Below, piece after piece: positions 10,050-18,432 of a DNA stretch of 64,000 bases. Location of the stretch: contig NZ_WVRN01000001.1 in assembly GCF_013112245.1 (NCBI RefSeq), positions 2,298,501-2,362,500 on the forward strand, given 5' to 3'. The notes under the pieces are model-generated. The model worked only from the letters and a program-made list of their open reading frames with translations. It searched no databases and had not been told where the DNA came from. Origin of the DNA: Ruegeria sp. HKCCD4315 (GTDB lineage: Bacteria; Pseudomonadota; Alphaproteobacteria; Rhodobacterales; Rhodobacteraceae). The number at the start of each line of letters is the position of its first letter. Position 1 is the first letter of the stretch. Made by a program: the position numbers and the translations under genes.

Positions 10050-10976
10050 TTATTCTTTCAGCGGATCACCGACCCGCATGATTTCCCACTCTAGCGTGAT
10101 GCCGCTTGTTTCGTAAACCTTTTTTCGCACTTCTTCGCCCAGACCTTCCAGGTCAGCGGCAGTGGCCGCACCGGTATTGATCAGGAAATTCGAGTGTTTG
10201 GGGCTCATCTGTGCACCACCCAGCGTCGCGCCACGCATTCCGGCGTCATCAATCACTTTCCACGCCTTGAGATCATGCACGTCATCCGCCTGCCCCGTCG
10301 ACGAAAACCCGGCCGGATTGCGGAAAGTTGACCCGGCGCTACGATCTTTAGTGGGCTGGGTTTCATCACGCATTTTCAGTTGCGCTTCCATGCGGGCGTG
10401 AAGCTCTGCCGGGTCGCCAGAGGGCCCTTGAAACGTCGCCGAAATCAACACGGAGCCTTCAGGCAGATCGGACTGGCGGTAGCGGAAGTTCAGATCTTCG
10501 GGGGTCAGGTCAAGCAATTCACCCCGTCGGGTGACAATAGTCGCTTTGCGCAAGACATCCGCCGTGTAGCTGCCATAACAGCCCGCGTTCATCCGAACCG
10601 CCCCGCCAACAGAACCGGGTATGGTACGCAAAAAGGTCAGATCGACCCCGGCATCCGCTGCTTTGCGCGCCACATGGGCGTCCAATGCCGCCGCGCCTGC
10701 GGTGACCGTGTTTCCTTCGATCTCGATCCCGTTGAAACCGCGTCCCAAGCGGATCACCACAGCGCGCAAGCCACCGTCACGCACGATCAGGTTTGAACCG
10801 ACACCCATTGGGAAAACCGGAACATCCGACGGAAGACCGCGCAAAAACGTTTGCAGGTCCTCGACGTCGGCGGGTTGGAATAAGTAGTCTGCGGGGCCAC
10901 CAACGCGCAGCCATGTCAGATCGTTCAGCGGTCGGGCCGGGGTCAGACGACCCCGAACTTCGGGCAGATTGCTCAT
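10050..10976 (-). CDS. murB: UDP-N-acetylenolpyruvoylglucosamine reductase MurB
   Basis: MurB reduces the enolpyruvyl group to give UDP-N-acetylmuramate, using FAD and NADPH. From ATG 10976 there are 308 residues. Motifs are [13 protein letters not shown] and [12 protein letters not shown] (FAD binding), [14 protein letters not shown], and the active-site region [10 protein letters not shown] followed by [13 protein letters not shown]. The frame is open far upstream, but that extension overlaps the membrane gene before it and is not MurB-like. The start overlaps that gene's stop as ATGA. Confidence 0.97.
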   Translation of the reverse strand: MSNLPEVRGRLTPARPLNDLTWLRVGGPADYLFQPADVEDLQTFLRGLPSDVPVFPMGVGSNLIVRDGGLRAVVIRLGRGFNGIEIEGNTVTAGAAALDAHVARKAADAGVDLTFLRTIPGSVGGAVRMNAGCYGSYTADVLRKATIVTRRGELLDLTPEDLNFRYRQSDLPEGSVLISATFQGPSGDPAELHARMEAQLKMRDETQPTKDRSAGSTFRNPAGFSSTGQADDVHDLKAWKVIDDAGMRGATLGGAQMSPKHSNFLINTGAATAADLEGLGEEVRKKVYETSGITLEWEIMRVGDPLKE

Positions 10977-11266
10977 GTGGTTGACTTTTTCACTAGGCTG
11001 CGCGCGCCAACTCCACCCACGATAACAGCAAGCAGGAACGGCAGGACCGATCCAGTCAGCCAGATGAAGGGACCAAATGCCTGCTCTTCCTCGCCCGTGC
11101 TGACGCCCGCCAGCATCACGATCAGCGCCAACGCAACTGCCGAGGTCAGGCCGATGAGCCAAAACAATCCTCTGACACCGATCCAGAGCCCGGCAATTAG
11201 CCCGGCAACTCCGCCAAGTATCAAAGAAATAAGTGGCAAATAGGCGAATGTGGCAATATCGACCAT
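10973..11266 (-). CDS. Small integral membrane protein, unknown function
   Basis: A 97-residue hydrophobic protein with three predicted membrane helices, at about residues 9-27 ([19 protein letters not shown]), 32-54 and 66-88 ([20 protein letters not shown]). A short acidic loop (STGEEEQAF) lies between the last two, and the C-terminus is basic (RSLVKKSTT). I do not recognise a family. It overlaps murB by 4 bp and follows a DUF2484 gene, so it is co-transcribed with cell-wall genes; a role there is inferred from position only. Confidence 0.75.
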   Translation of the reverse strand: MVDIATFAYLPLISLILGGVAGLIAGLWIGVRGLFWLIGLTSAVALALIVMLAGVSTGEEEQAFGPFIWLTGSVLPFLLAVIVGGVGARSLVKKSTT

Positions 11267-11287
11267 GTGGCCTCCTGAATATGGCCG

Positions 11288-11554
11288 TTACTTGTTAGCC
11301 GCCTTCATGCCCTGCATTTTCGCTTTTGTCCAACGGCTCAGGTAAATCACCGGCCAGCGCAGCATCGACATGCCCATACCCAGCACCAACAGGCCGATCC
11401 ACGGACCGTGCTGATATGTGACATAACCCAGAATTGGGATTCCCACGACAATCAGGACATAAGCACGTGTCCAGTGGTTATCCTTGCTGGGAACCATCGC
11501 AAGGATATTGGCGGACAACCCCCAAAGAGCGGCCAGAGCAAGGGACCAACTCAT
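11288..11554 (-). CDS. DUF2484-like membrane protein (second copy)
   Basis: From ATG 11554 this is an 88-residue protein with an N-terminal helix ([19 protein letters not shown]) and two central helices ([19 protein letters not shown] and [15 protein letters not shown]), followed by a basic tail. It shares its layout and motifs (ALW, MxP, GP/GYxxG, SMxRxP..Y) with the gene just upstream, so the pair looks like a tandem duplication. DUF2484 proteins sit in this place between murC and murB in other Rhodobacteraceae; function is unknown. Its start overlaps the upstream stop by 4 bp (ATGA), which decides the start over the ATG at 11578. Confidence 0.8.
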   Translation of the reverse strand: MSWSLALAALWGLSANILAMVPSKDNHWTRAYVLIVVGIPILGYVTYQHGPWIGLLVLGMGMSMLRWPVIYLSRWTKAKMQGMKAANK

Positions 11555-11799
11555 TCCGCCACCTCTCGGCCCGTCCATTTACGCCAGAAATAGCGGATCG
11601 GATTGCGAAACATCGAAACAAAGCCGCCAAAAGCGAGAGCAGACCAAACCCAGCCATGGTCATATCCCAACCAAACGATCAAAACCGGCGCACAAATCAA
11701 AAGTACAATCCCCGGTGGGAATTGCAGCCGCATTGGCATCATCGCCACAACAGTGGCACAGATCACCCAGAGGGCTGAAAAGATCACGGAAAAATCCAT
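11551..11799 (-). CDS. DUF2484 membrane protein (first copy)
   Basis: An 82-residue protein with membrane helices at about residues 3-20 (FSVIFSALWVICATVVAM) and 28-62 (PGIVLLICAPVLIVWLGYDHGW, then SALAFGGFVSMF), and a basic C-terminal tail ([18 protein letters not shown]). This is the usual DUF2484 form. It starts 75 bp after murC and is coupled to the second copy. Function unknown; always found with Mur genes in the order as far as I recall. Confidence 0.8.
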   Translation of the reverse strand: MDFSVIFSALWVICATVVAMMPMRLQFPPGIVLLICAPVLIVWLGYDHGWVWSALAFGGFVSMFRNPIRYFWRKWTGREVAE

Positions 11800-11874
11800 T
11801 TCCCCCTCCGAAGGATGGTGATGGCGGGTAGCAGGTCAATACATCCTATGGTTGCGCATCAACAACCCGGAATG

Positions 11875-13284
11875 TCAAACGGCTTGTTTTCTCATCAGTC
11901 TCTCTGGCAGACCATTGGCCCATGCACTGATGGTCCCCGCCCCGAGACAGACGACCATGTCCCCTGGACGGGCTTGTTCCCGAACCAGACGTTCAAGATC
12001 GTTTTCATCCAACAGCGCTCGTGCGTGACGGTGTCCATGGCGGATAAGCCCTTGCACCAGATCATCGCGGCTGGCCCCTTCAATCGGGTCCTCCCCGGCC
12101 GCAAACACTTCGGCGATGGCCACGACATCCGCATCGTTGAAGCAGGTGCAGAAGTCGTCAAACAGGTTGGACAGACGTGAGTAACGGTGAGGTTGGTGGA
12201 CAGCGATGACACGGCCTTCGGTCGCTTGGCGCGCAGCTTTGAGGACCGCAGCGATTTCGACCGGGTGATGGCCATAATCGTCGATGATGGTAACCCCATC
12301 GACCTCCCCGACCTTGGTGAAGCGACGGTTGACCCCACCGAAATTGGCCAGGGCCTCGCGGATCTCATTCGCTTTCATACCCAAATGGCGGGCAACCGCC
12401 ACCGCAGACAGCGCGTTCGAGACGTTGTGGTCCCCAGGCATCGGCAGGGTACAGCCTTCGATCACTTTGTCTTCGTATTGCAGGTGAATGTCGAAATGCG
12501 CAACGCCGCCTTTGTAGGTCAGATTCTCGGCCCGCACGTCTGCCTGAGCATTGAAGCCATAGGTGCGCACACGGCGGTCCGTGATGCGCCCGACCAAAGC
12601 CTGCACCTCGGCATGATCCGTGCAGCAAACGGCCAGACCATAGAAAGGCAGGTTCGAGACGAATTCGTGGAACCCATCACGCAATTTGTCGAAATCCCCC
12701 CAATGCTCCATATGCTCGGGGTCGATATTGGTAACGATGGCGATGGTCGCGGGCAGACGATTGAACGAGCCGTCGGATTCGTCAGCCTCAACCACCATCC
12801 ATTCGCCCTGCCCCATGCGCGCATTCGAGCCATAAGCGTGGATGATGCCGCCATTGATCACGGTCGGGTCGAAGTCACCCGCCACCATTAGCTCAGCCAT
12901 CATCGTGGTCGTGGTGGTCTTGCCGTGTGTGCCCGCAATCGCGATGTTCGAGCGTAGGCGCATCAACTCGGCCAGCATGTCAGCACGCCGGACAACGGGC
13001 AGTCCTTGGGCGCGTGCCTCATCCAGTTCCGGGTTGCCGGGTTTAATCGCAGTCGAAACAACCACAACAGCGGCGTTTTCAAGGTTTTCAGCCCGCTGCC
13101 CGACAAAGATTTCAGCCCCCAAACCCGCCAGCCGGTCGGTGATCTTGGATGCCTTCAGGTCCGAGCCCTGCACCCGATACCCCAGATTCAAAAGCACCTC
13201 GGCGATGCCGGACATCCCGATCCCTCCGATTCCAACAAAGTGGATCGGTCCTACGTCTTGCGGCAGTTTGGTTGCGGGATTCAT
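11875..13284 (-). CDS. murC: UDP-N-acetylmuramate--L-alanine ligase MurC
   Basis: MurC adds L-alanine to UDP-MurNAc, the first amino acid of the stem peptide. The 469-residue protein has the N-terminal nucleotide-sugar motif [19 protein letters not shown], the ATP-binding P-loop [10 protein letters not shown], the central Mur-ligase motif ([20 protein letters not shown]) and the C-terminal domain with [10 protein letters not shown] and HQPHRYSR. Length is normal. It overlaps murG by 4 bp. Confidence 0.98.
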   Translation of the reverse strand: MNPATKLPQDVGPIHFVGIGGIGMSGIAEVLLNLGYRVQGSDLKASKITDRLAGLGAEIFVGQRAENLENAAVVVVSTAIKPGNPELDEARAQGLPVVRRADMLAELMRLRSNIAIAGTHGKTTTTTMMAELMVAGDFDPTVINGGIIHAYGSNARMGQGEWMVVEADESDGSFNRLPATIAIVTNIDPEHMEHWGDFDKLRDGFHEFVSNLPFYGLAVCCTDHAEVQALVGRITDRRVRTYGFNAQADVRAENLTYKGGVAHFDIHLQYEDKVIEGCTLPMPGDHNVSNALSAVAVARHLGMKANEIREALANFGGVNRRFTKVGEVDGVTIIDDYGHHPVEIAAVLKAARQATEGRVIAVHQPHRYSRLSNLFDDFCTCFNDADVVAIAEVFAAGEDPIEGASRDDLVQGLIRHGHRHARALLDENDLERLVREQARPGDMVVCLGAGTISAWANGLPERLMRKQAV

Positions 13285-14378
13285 GCGGTCTCCTTCTGCG
13301 CCAGTTGTTCGACAAGATGTACCAAACGCTCGGTCGCGTCGGGGGCACCGGTCGAAAGGGCGGCATGGGCCATTTTCTGTGCGGCTTCGGGGTTGGTCAG
13401 AACCGTGGTGATTTGCTGCGTCAAGGCGCGAACGTCAAGCGCATTTTCAGGGATCATTATCGCACCGCCCGCCTGTACCAATCCACGCGCATTGGCGGTT
13501 TGGTGATCTCCGGCAGCAGCGGCAAAGGGGATCAGGATTGAGGGTCGCCCGATGACCGAGATATCGGCCACGCTGGATGCACCCGAACGCGAAATGACCA
13601 ATTGGGCGTCCGACATGCGACGGGGCACGTCCGCGAAAAAGGTCTGAACTTCGGCGCGGATACCATGATCAGTGTAGAACGCTGTGACTCGCGCGCTGTC
13701 TTCATCCCGGGCCTGATGTGAAACGCGGATGTGGTTACGGATGTTTTCAGGCAAGGCGGCAATGGCCTCGGGCACCACATCGCTCAGGATACGCGCACCT
13801 TGTGAGCCGCCCATGACCAAAATCGACATCGGGTAATCGCCGGGTGGAATGTATCCTGCGGCGGCGCGGTCCAGAACGGCGGCGCGTACCGGATTGCCGG
13901 TGTGGACGCCCTGCGCCCCTTCGGGCAGGTCCGTTGGCCAGACACCGCATGCAACCTGTGCAACGCGAGTGGCGAACAGCTTGTTCACACGGCCCAACAC
14001 ACCGTTCTGTTCATGGATCATGCGCGGGATTTTCAGCAGCGTTGCCGCGCCCAGCGCAGGGATCGACGGATACCCGCCAAACCCGACAACCACGTCGGGC
14101 TTATCACGCATCATCTGGAACGCCATGCTGGTCACGCCGCCCACGATCTTGGGGCCGACCAGCGCCTTGGCTGCTAAACCGCCGCGAGCAAAGGTGGCCG
14201 AGGACACCTCGGTAATCTCGGTCGCATCCGGGAAGGCGCCGGTATAGCGCGCACCGCGTGCATCGGTGGACAAGCGCACGCGCCAACCTTTGTGAAGCAA
14301 AGCCTCGGCCAGGGCCTGAGCGGGGAACATATGTCCCCCGGTTCCGCCAGCCGCAATTAACAGGTAAGGGTTCCCCAT
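13281..14378 (-). CDS. murG: UDP-N-acetylglucosamine transferase MurG
   Basis: MurG is the peripheral membrane glycosyltransferase that turns lipid I into lipid II. The 365-residue GT-B enzyme starts [20 protein letters not shown], with the glycine-rich G loop of the acceptor site. It has [13 protein letters not shown], the [12 protein letters not shown] motif, and the UDP-GlcNAc site with [11 protein letters not shown] and [14 protein letters not shown]. Its ATG overlaps the ftsW stop by one base (TAATG), so the two are coupled. Confidence 0.98.
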   Translation of the reverse strand: MGNPYLLIAAGGTGGHMFPAQALAEALLHKGWRVRLSTDARGARYTGAFPDATEITEVSSATFARGGLAAKALVGPKIVGGVTSMAFQMMRDKPDVVVGFGGYPSIPALGAATLLKIPRMIHEQNGVLGRVNKLFATRVAQVACGVWPTDLPEGAQGVHTGNPVRAAVLDRAAAGYIPPGDYPMSILVMGGSQGARILSDVVPEAIAALPENIRNHIRVSHQARDEDSARVTAFYTDHGIRAEVQTFFADVPRRMSDAQLVISRSGASSVADISVIGRPSILIPFAAAAGDHQTANARGLVQAGGAIMIPENALDVRALTQQITTVLTNPEAAQKMAHAALSTGAPDATERLVHLVEQLAQKETA

Positions 14379-15541
14379 TATCCTCGTCCGCGCAGAATAT
14401 CGCCAAGCTCGCCCTGTGGACGGGTTCGGGTAAAGGCCAGCAACATGCCGATGGCAATGCCGCCCGCAATCAGCGACGAGCCGCCATAACTGACAAAAGG
14501 CAACGTCATGCCCTTGGCGGGCAACAGGCGCACGGCGACGCCCATGTTGATCATCGCCTGAACGCCGAACATGCAGGCCAATCCGGTGCCTGCCAGACGT
14601 ATGAACATGTCCCGTTCGCGCATCAGCCGCAGCAACGAGCGCACGACAATCAACGCATAGAGCGCGATGATAATCAGCACCAGGATCAGGCCGTATTCCT
14701 CGGCCGCGACAGCAATGATGAAATCGGTGTGCGCATCAGGCAGCGACCATTTCACTTGCCCTTCCCCGACACCAACGCCGAACAACCCGCCTTCGCGAAT
14801 GGCGTTAGTGGCATAGCCAAGCTGGGTGGTCGGATCGACCTCTTGATTCAAGAAGCCATCGATGCGGCGGGCAAAGTGTTCGGAGTTTGAATAGGCAAAC
14901 ATACCAGCCAAAACGACCGCCCCCGCCATGCCGACGAGCAAAAGCATCGGGGCGCCCGCCACGAAATACATCACGCCCCAGCCGAACAGGATCAGGCAGG
15001 CCTGACCGAAATCGGGCTGCATCACCAACATCCCAACGATCGACATGCACAGCGCAAAGGACCAGATACGCCCAGGAGGGCCATTGATCTCTTGCGACGC
15101 GGCCAGCAACCATGCCGCCACAACTATGAAGCCGGGTTTCAAGAACTCGGACGGTTGCAGAGAGGCAAAGCCCAGCGAATACCAACGCACCGCGCCTTTT
15201 CCAAAGTCGGTTCCAAAGACCGGAAGGAAGACCAGCGCCACAAATGACGCCAGAAAACCAAGAACAGCCAGACGCCGCACCAAGGTCGGCGACATCATCG
15301 ATGTCAGCAGCATCGCGATCAGCGCCAATCCGCCGAAGATGGCCTGACGCTCGACATAATGGAAAGGATCGAACCCGTTGCGCCCGGCCAGCGGCGGCGA
15401 TGAGGCCAAACCCAACAACAGACCGATGGTGAAAAGGATCAACACGCAGGACATCGTCCAGCGATCAATTGTACGCCACCACTTTGGTAGAATCGGTTCT
15501 CCGCGCTGGTCCTGGACCGCGCCATACACCATCTCAGTCAT
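14378..15541 (-). CDS. ftsW: Peptidoglycan polymerase FtsW (SEDS family)
   Basis: FtsW is the SEDS glycosyltransferase that polymerises lipid II at the septum together with FtsI. The 387-residue protein has about ten membrane helices. SEDS signatures are visible: [41 protein letters not shown], and the C-terminal [18 protein letters not shown]. It is the first dcw gene after the 15.6-22.7 kb insertion, so it must have a promoter of its own or depend on the insertion operon. Confidence 0.97.
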   Translation of the reverse strand: MTEMVYGAVQDQRGEPILPKWWRTIDRWTMSCVLILFTIGLLLGLASSPPLAGRNGFDPFHYVERQAIFGGLALIAMLLTSMMSPTLVRRLAVLGFLASFVALVFLPVFGTDFGKGAVRWYSLGFASLQPSEFLKPGFIVVAAWLLAASQEINGPPGRIWSFALCMSIVGMLVMQPDFGQACLILFGWGVMYFVAGAPMLLLVGMAGAVVLAGMFAYSNSEHFARRIDGFLNQEVDPTTQLGYATNAIREGGLFGVGVGEGQVKWSLPDAHTDFIIAVAAEEYGLILVLIIIALYALIVVRSLLRLMRERDMFIRLAGTGLACMFGVQAMINMGVAVRLLPAKGMTLPFVSYGGSSLIAGGIAIGMLLAFTRTRPQGELGDILRGRG

Positions 15542-15630
15542 GAGATACCGCCACTCTCTGCCTCGTTAACGTCCCGTTTTCGGGATCTGTTCGAGAGTCT
15601 ACATGCAATTTGGTGTTTGGGCTAGTGGAA

Positions 15631-15659
15631 TGAGGGCCGAGCTGGATTTTCGGCCTTCA
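15631..15659 (-). terminator. Possible terminator hairpin after the protease gene
   Basis: A 9-bp stem (TGAAGGCCG/CGGCCCTCA on the minus strand, one G-U pair) with an 11-base loop lies about 20 bases after the protease stop. There is no clear T-run, so it is a weak candidate. The rest of the 137-bp gap to ftsW shows no gene and would have to hold any ftsW promoter. Confidence 0.35.
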
Positions 15660-15678
15660 TGTTGTTCAGTTCGAAAGA

Positions 15679-17256
15679 TCAGACCAACGCCAGCAGCTTT
15701 GCAACGTCCAGAAGGCCCGCTTTTCCAAAAAGCTCATCCTTGGAAGGCATGACCGGATTACCGGCGGCATCCTTTTTCCCGTTCACGTCGTCCACCTGAA
15801 GTTCACTAACTGCGGCGGGCAACCAATACCAATGCGCAACACTGTGTCGAGTTGGACTTGCATTCAGCCCCTCAAACAGGTCCTTGATGTCCTTTCCGGA
15901 CAAATTGGCCGCAGATTTTCGCTGCATCAAGGCAATCGCCCCGGCGACCAGAGCACAAGCGCCAGACGTACCGCCAAACTCTGTGTACAGCCCAGCCGGA
16001 TCGTCTCCTGCTTTTGCCCGAGCAGCGACCGGCCCCGCAAGCGTTCCTTCGACATGACCACGAGGTCCCGGCACATCGAGCGTGACAAGTCGCTGAGGTG
16101 AATAGCTAAGGTAAGGTATTTTTTCCGTGCAAGATCCCGGTTTCTTGTGCAAGTCGGGATCTACGTGAAAATCGCCAGCTGAAGCGGCTTGCCGGTCAAG
16201 GCGGATCTGGTTCCGGTTATACACCTCTCCGTCATCCGAAGGGGCCACAACGGTCAGGTGGTCGTCGGACGAATAGTTTGAATAGCCAGACCGAAAAGCC
16301 TGATAACTCACGGCACCTACAGAAATGACACCGTTATCCGTGTCGGACGACAAGCTGGCGGGGTAGATCAACTTGCTTCTGCCATCATTGCCCGCAGCGC
16401 AAACCACAGGGATTTTTTTGCTGACCCATGTGATGACCTTGCTCAGAAGAGCCCAGTCCGCGCTGATGCCAAGTGCATCCTGTGACGGCTCACCTAGCTT
16501 GGTTTCGTGAATCCGCGTCTTTTCGTCGTCATCCAGATCAGGATACCCCGGCCAATGGTTCGGGTCCGCAACATCCCTTGGGAAAAGGATCACCTCGACA
16601 TCCTTCGAAAAGGCATACAGGAACGCTGCAATCAGTTCTCGCGGACTGGGAGAGATTGAGGTGGTGATTGGCAGGACTTTGCTCAGCGGGTCGACACCGA
16701 AATAGGTTGCGATGTTGCCCGCGTTACCGAACTGATCAGCCGCATATGAGGTGCCGCTGGTTAGACCTGCGCAGCTGGTCCCGTGCGCGGCATAGCGGTC
16801 ATCATAGGCGTGAACATACCGTTTGACACCGCACCCTGACCGGATTTCATCGACGATCTTTTCTTCTGCCGGAGTGAGCGTGCCGATGGTCGAGCCTGCG
16901 GGCAAGCCATTCAGCCAAGAAACCTTTTCTTCCCGATGCTTGGCAGCCGCTGGGAAAGAGGTCAGCAGATCGTATTTCACCCCATATGGATGGCTGGCAA
17001 GATCAATCGCGTCGTCCCATAGAATCTGTCCGTCCCCTGTTGGTGCATCCAGATTCGGGTGATAGGGCGCGACCCCCATATCGATCAGAGCGATATGTGC
17101 CTTGCTGTCCGGCGGCGGGGTGAAATCCCAAGCCACATCCCCAATCACCGGGCAAATCTCACCGCTTGCCGGAGGGGTCGGTACCGTGATCGCGTTGATC
17201 GCGACCAGATGCCAAAGATAGTAGAAACGTTCATAGTTTTCCTGACCGTCGGTCAT
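15679..17256 (-). CDS. Subtilisin-like (S8) serine protease, cytoplasmic by sequence
   Basis: The 525-residue protein carries the S8 catalytic set: Asp59 (IALIDMGVAPYHPN, with DMG instead of DSG/DTG), His158 (AAHGTSCAGLTSG), the oxyanion Asn290 (VVCAAGNDG) and Ser431 (FGGTSGACALVAGAIAL). There is no signal peptide or propeptide; the N-terminus (MTDGQENYERFYYLWHLVAIN) is soluble, so it probably acts inside the cell. Between His and Asn it has a long acidic segment (YPDLDDDEKTRIHETKLGE). It is the third gene of a tight trio, 18 bp after the PAP2 gene. Its substrate and role are unknown; the family call is secure. Confidence 0.9.
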   Translation of the reverse strand: MTDGQENYERFYYLWHLVAINAITVPTPPASGEICPVIGDVAWDFTPPPDSKAHIALIDMGVAPYHPNLDAPTGDGQILWDDAIDLASHPYGVKYDLLTSFPAAAKHREEKVSWLNGLPAGSTIGTLTPAEEKIVDEIRSGCGVKRYVHAYDDRYAAHGTSCAGLTSGTSYAADQFGNAGNIATYFGVDPLSKVLPITTSISPSPRELIAAFLYAFSKDVEVILFPRDVADPNHWPGYPDLDDDEKTRIHETKLGEPSQDALGISADWALLSKVITWVSKKIPVVCAAGNDGRSKLIYPASLSSDTDNGVISVGAVSYQAFRSGYSNYSSDDHLTVVAPSDDGEVYNRNQIRLDRQAASAGDFHVDPDLHKKPGSCTEKIPYLSYSPQRLVTLDVPGPRGHVEGTLAGPVAARAKAGDDPAGLYTEFGGTSGACALVAGAIALMQRKSAANLSGKDIKDLFEGLNASPTRHSVAHWYWLPAAVSELQVDDVNGKKDAAGNPVMPSKDELFGKAGLLDVAKLLALV

Positions 17257-17274
17257 CTCAAATCCTCCCCTACC

Positions 17275-18411
17275 TCAACCCAGCCACTCGTCCTGGGCGG
17301 CGTCCATAAGCTCGTCCAGAACCTCGGCCATGTAGGCGACTGTCTTGCGGGCCAGTTCCCGCCCTGCCGCCGTGTCGCTGGGATAGTGCAGCCCTGCCCA
17401 TTCGCGGTTTTCAGCAATACGCTGTGCCCGATGGAAAAGGGCGATCGTACCAGGGTGTTCGGGCAGGATACGCGAAAACATCTCGGCAATTGCGAAGGAC
17501 TGGAAGGAATGGTTTGAAGGGTAAGCGGCGTGGTATGGCACCGCAATGTAAGGCCGGATCAACGGCTGAATAATGTTCGGGCGCGGTCGGCTGAACCGGT
17601 TCTTATAGGTCAGCCCGACCTCATTGGTCAGCTCCAAAAGGATAACCATGAGCGCTCGTGTAGCACCAAAACCTCCGTCGTCTTCGATGCCAAGGGGCGA
17701 CAGGTAGTCATCGATCCCGAAACTGGCCTGCGCAACGATTTCTTCACGGCGCAACGCTTGGTCAGCGTTTTTCAATGCACCTTGCAGTTTGAGCAGATAG
17801 CGCGTCTCTTCAAGACTATCATCCGGCCCAGGAGGCGGAAGCAGATCAATGTTTTCCCAGATCTTGCCTTTGAGCTGATCTGCCAACGGAACGCCGATCT
17901 GGCATATATCGCGGATCTCACGCCAACCGAAAGCGGCCTCGCTGCCCTCAAAGGCAAAATCGCTACGGTTCCGATTTCGGTTGCGGTTGCGATTTCTGTT
18001 CCGGTTTCTGTTCCGGTTCCGATTTCTGTTCCGGTTTCGGTTGAGCGCAAAGGCCGAGCTTTGGCTGAGCGATAGTGCGGCGACCCCAAAAGCGGATCTG
18101 TTCAGAAGTTCGTCCTGAACTGCATCCTTAACCTCACCGACTTCGAACAAGCGCAAAACTTCACTATCGCTAAAGTACTTTCTAATTTCTTCAAGGTGAT
18201 CAGCGGTGATCAATGTCGGATTGATCTTGCTCAGCGCCTCAATAAAGATCAGAGCGTTTTTACTTTGTGTGGCAAACAACGCGGCTTCAACTGCTGCACG
18301 CGGATCACCCTGACCCAGGCCCAGGCTTGCGGCTTTTAACGCCTTGCAGGAAATCAACTCACCACGTCGCGCAAGCATGCCAAACGCGTTGAGCGTGAAT
18401 ACATAATCCAT
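17275..18411 (-). CDS. PAP2 / vanadium-haloperoxidase-type protein with (Asn-Arg)13 repeat
   Basis: The 378-residue protein has the full acid phosphatase/vanadium haloperoxidase active site in its C-terminal half: K270 with R277-P278 (KNRFSRPRP), P298-S-N-H301 (PSNHSFQSF) and R336-x5-H342-x3-D346 (REWAGLHYPSD). No signal peptide or strong membrane helices are seen, so it is probably a soluble enzyme, either a phosphatase or a vanadate-dependent haloperoxidase. Residues 124-149 are 13 exact Asn-Arg pairs encoded by a degenerate hexanucleotide repeat. The N-terminal 120 residues are helical and not recognised. It lies 21 bp after the cyclase gene and 18 bp before the protease gene. Which substrate it uses cannot be told from sequence. 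Confidence 0.85.
   Translation of the reverse strand: MDYVFTLNAFGMLARRGELISCKALKAASLGLGQGDPRAAVEAALFATQSKNALIFIEALSKINPTLITADHLEEIRKYFSDSEVLRLFEVGEVKDAVQDELLNRSAFGVAALSLSQSSAFALNRNRNRNRNRNRNRNRNRNRNRNRNRSDFAFEGSEAAFGWREIRDICQIGVPLADQLKGKIWENIDLLPPPGPDDSLEETRYLLKLQGALKNADQALRREEIVAQASFGIDDYLSPLGIEDDGGFGATRALMVILLELTNEVGLTYKNRFSRPRPNIIQPLIRPYIAVPYHAAYPSNHSFQSFAIAEMFSRILPEHPGTIALFHRAQRIAENREWAGLHYPSDTAAGRELARKTVAYMAEVLDELMDAAQDEWLG
17965..18042 (-). repeat. Hexanucleotide repeat encoding (Asn-Arg)13
   Basis: Thirteen in-frame 6-bp units on the minus strand, each AAY followed by CGN or AGA. Sub-patterns such as AACCGGAACAGA recur, which suggests growth by slippage or unequal crossing-over of 12- to 18-bp blocks. 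A gain or loss of 6 bp keeps the reading frame, so copy number could vary without loss of the protein. Confidence 0.95.
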
Positions 18412-18432
18412 ATTGTCCCCCTTCCAAAACTC

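Noticed and set aside
17530..18075. Plus-strand frame of 181 codons through the PAP2 gene, with a Val-Ser-Val-Pro-like repeat
   Set aside because: The repeat is only the other-strand reading of the Asn-Arg tract; the minus-strand frame carries a full enzyme active site.
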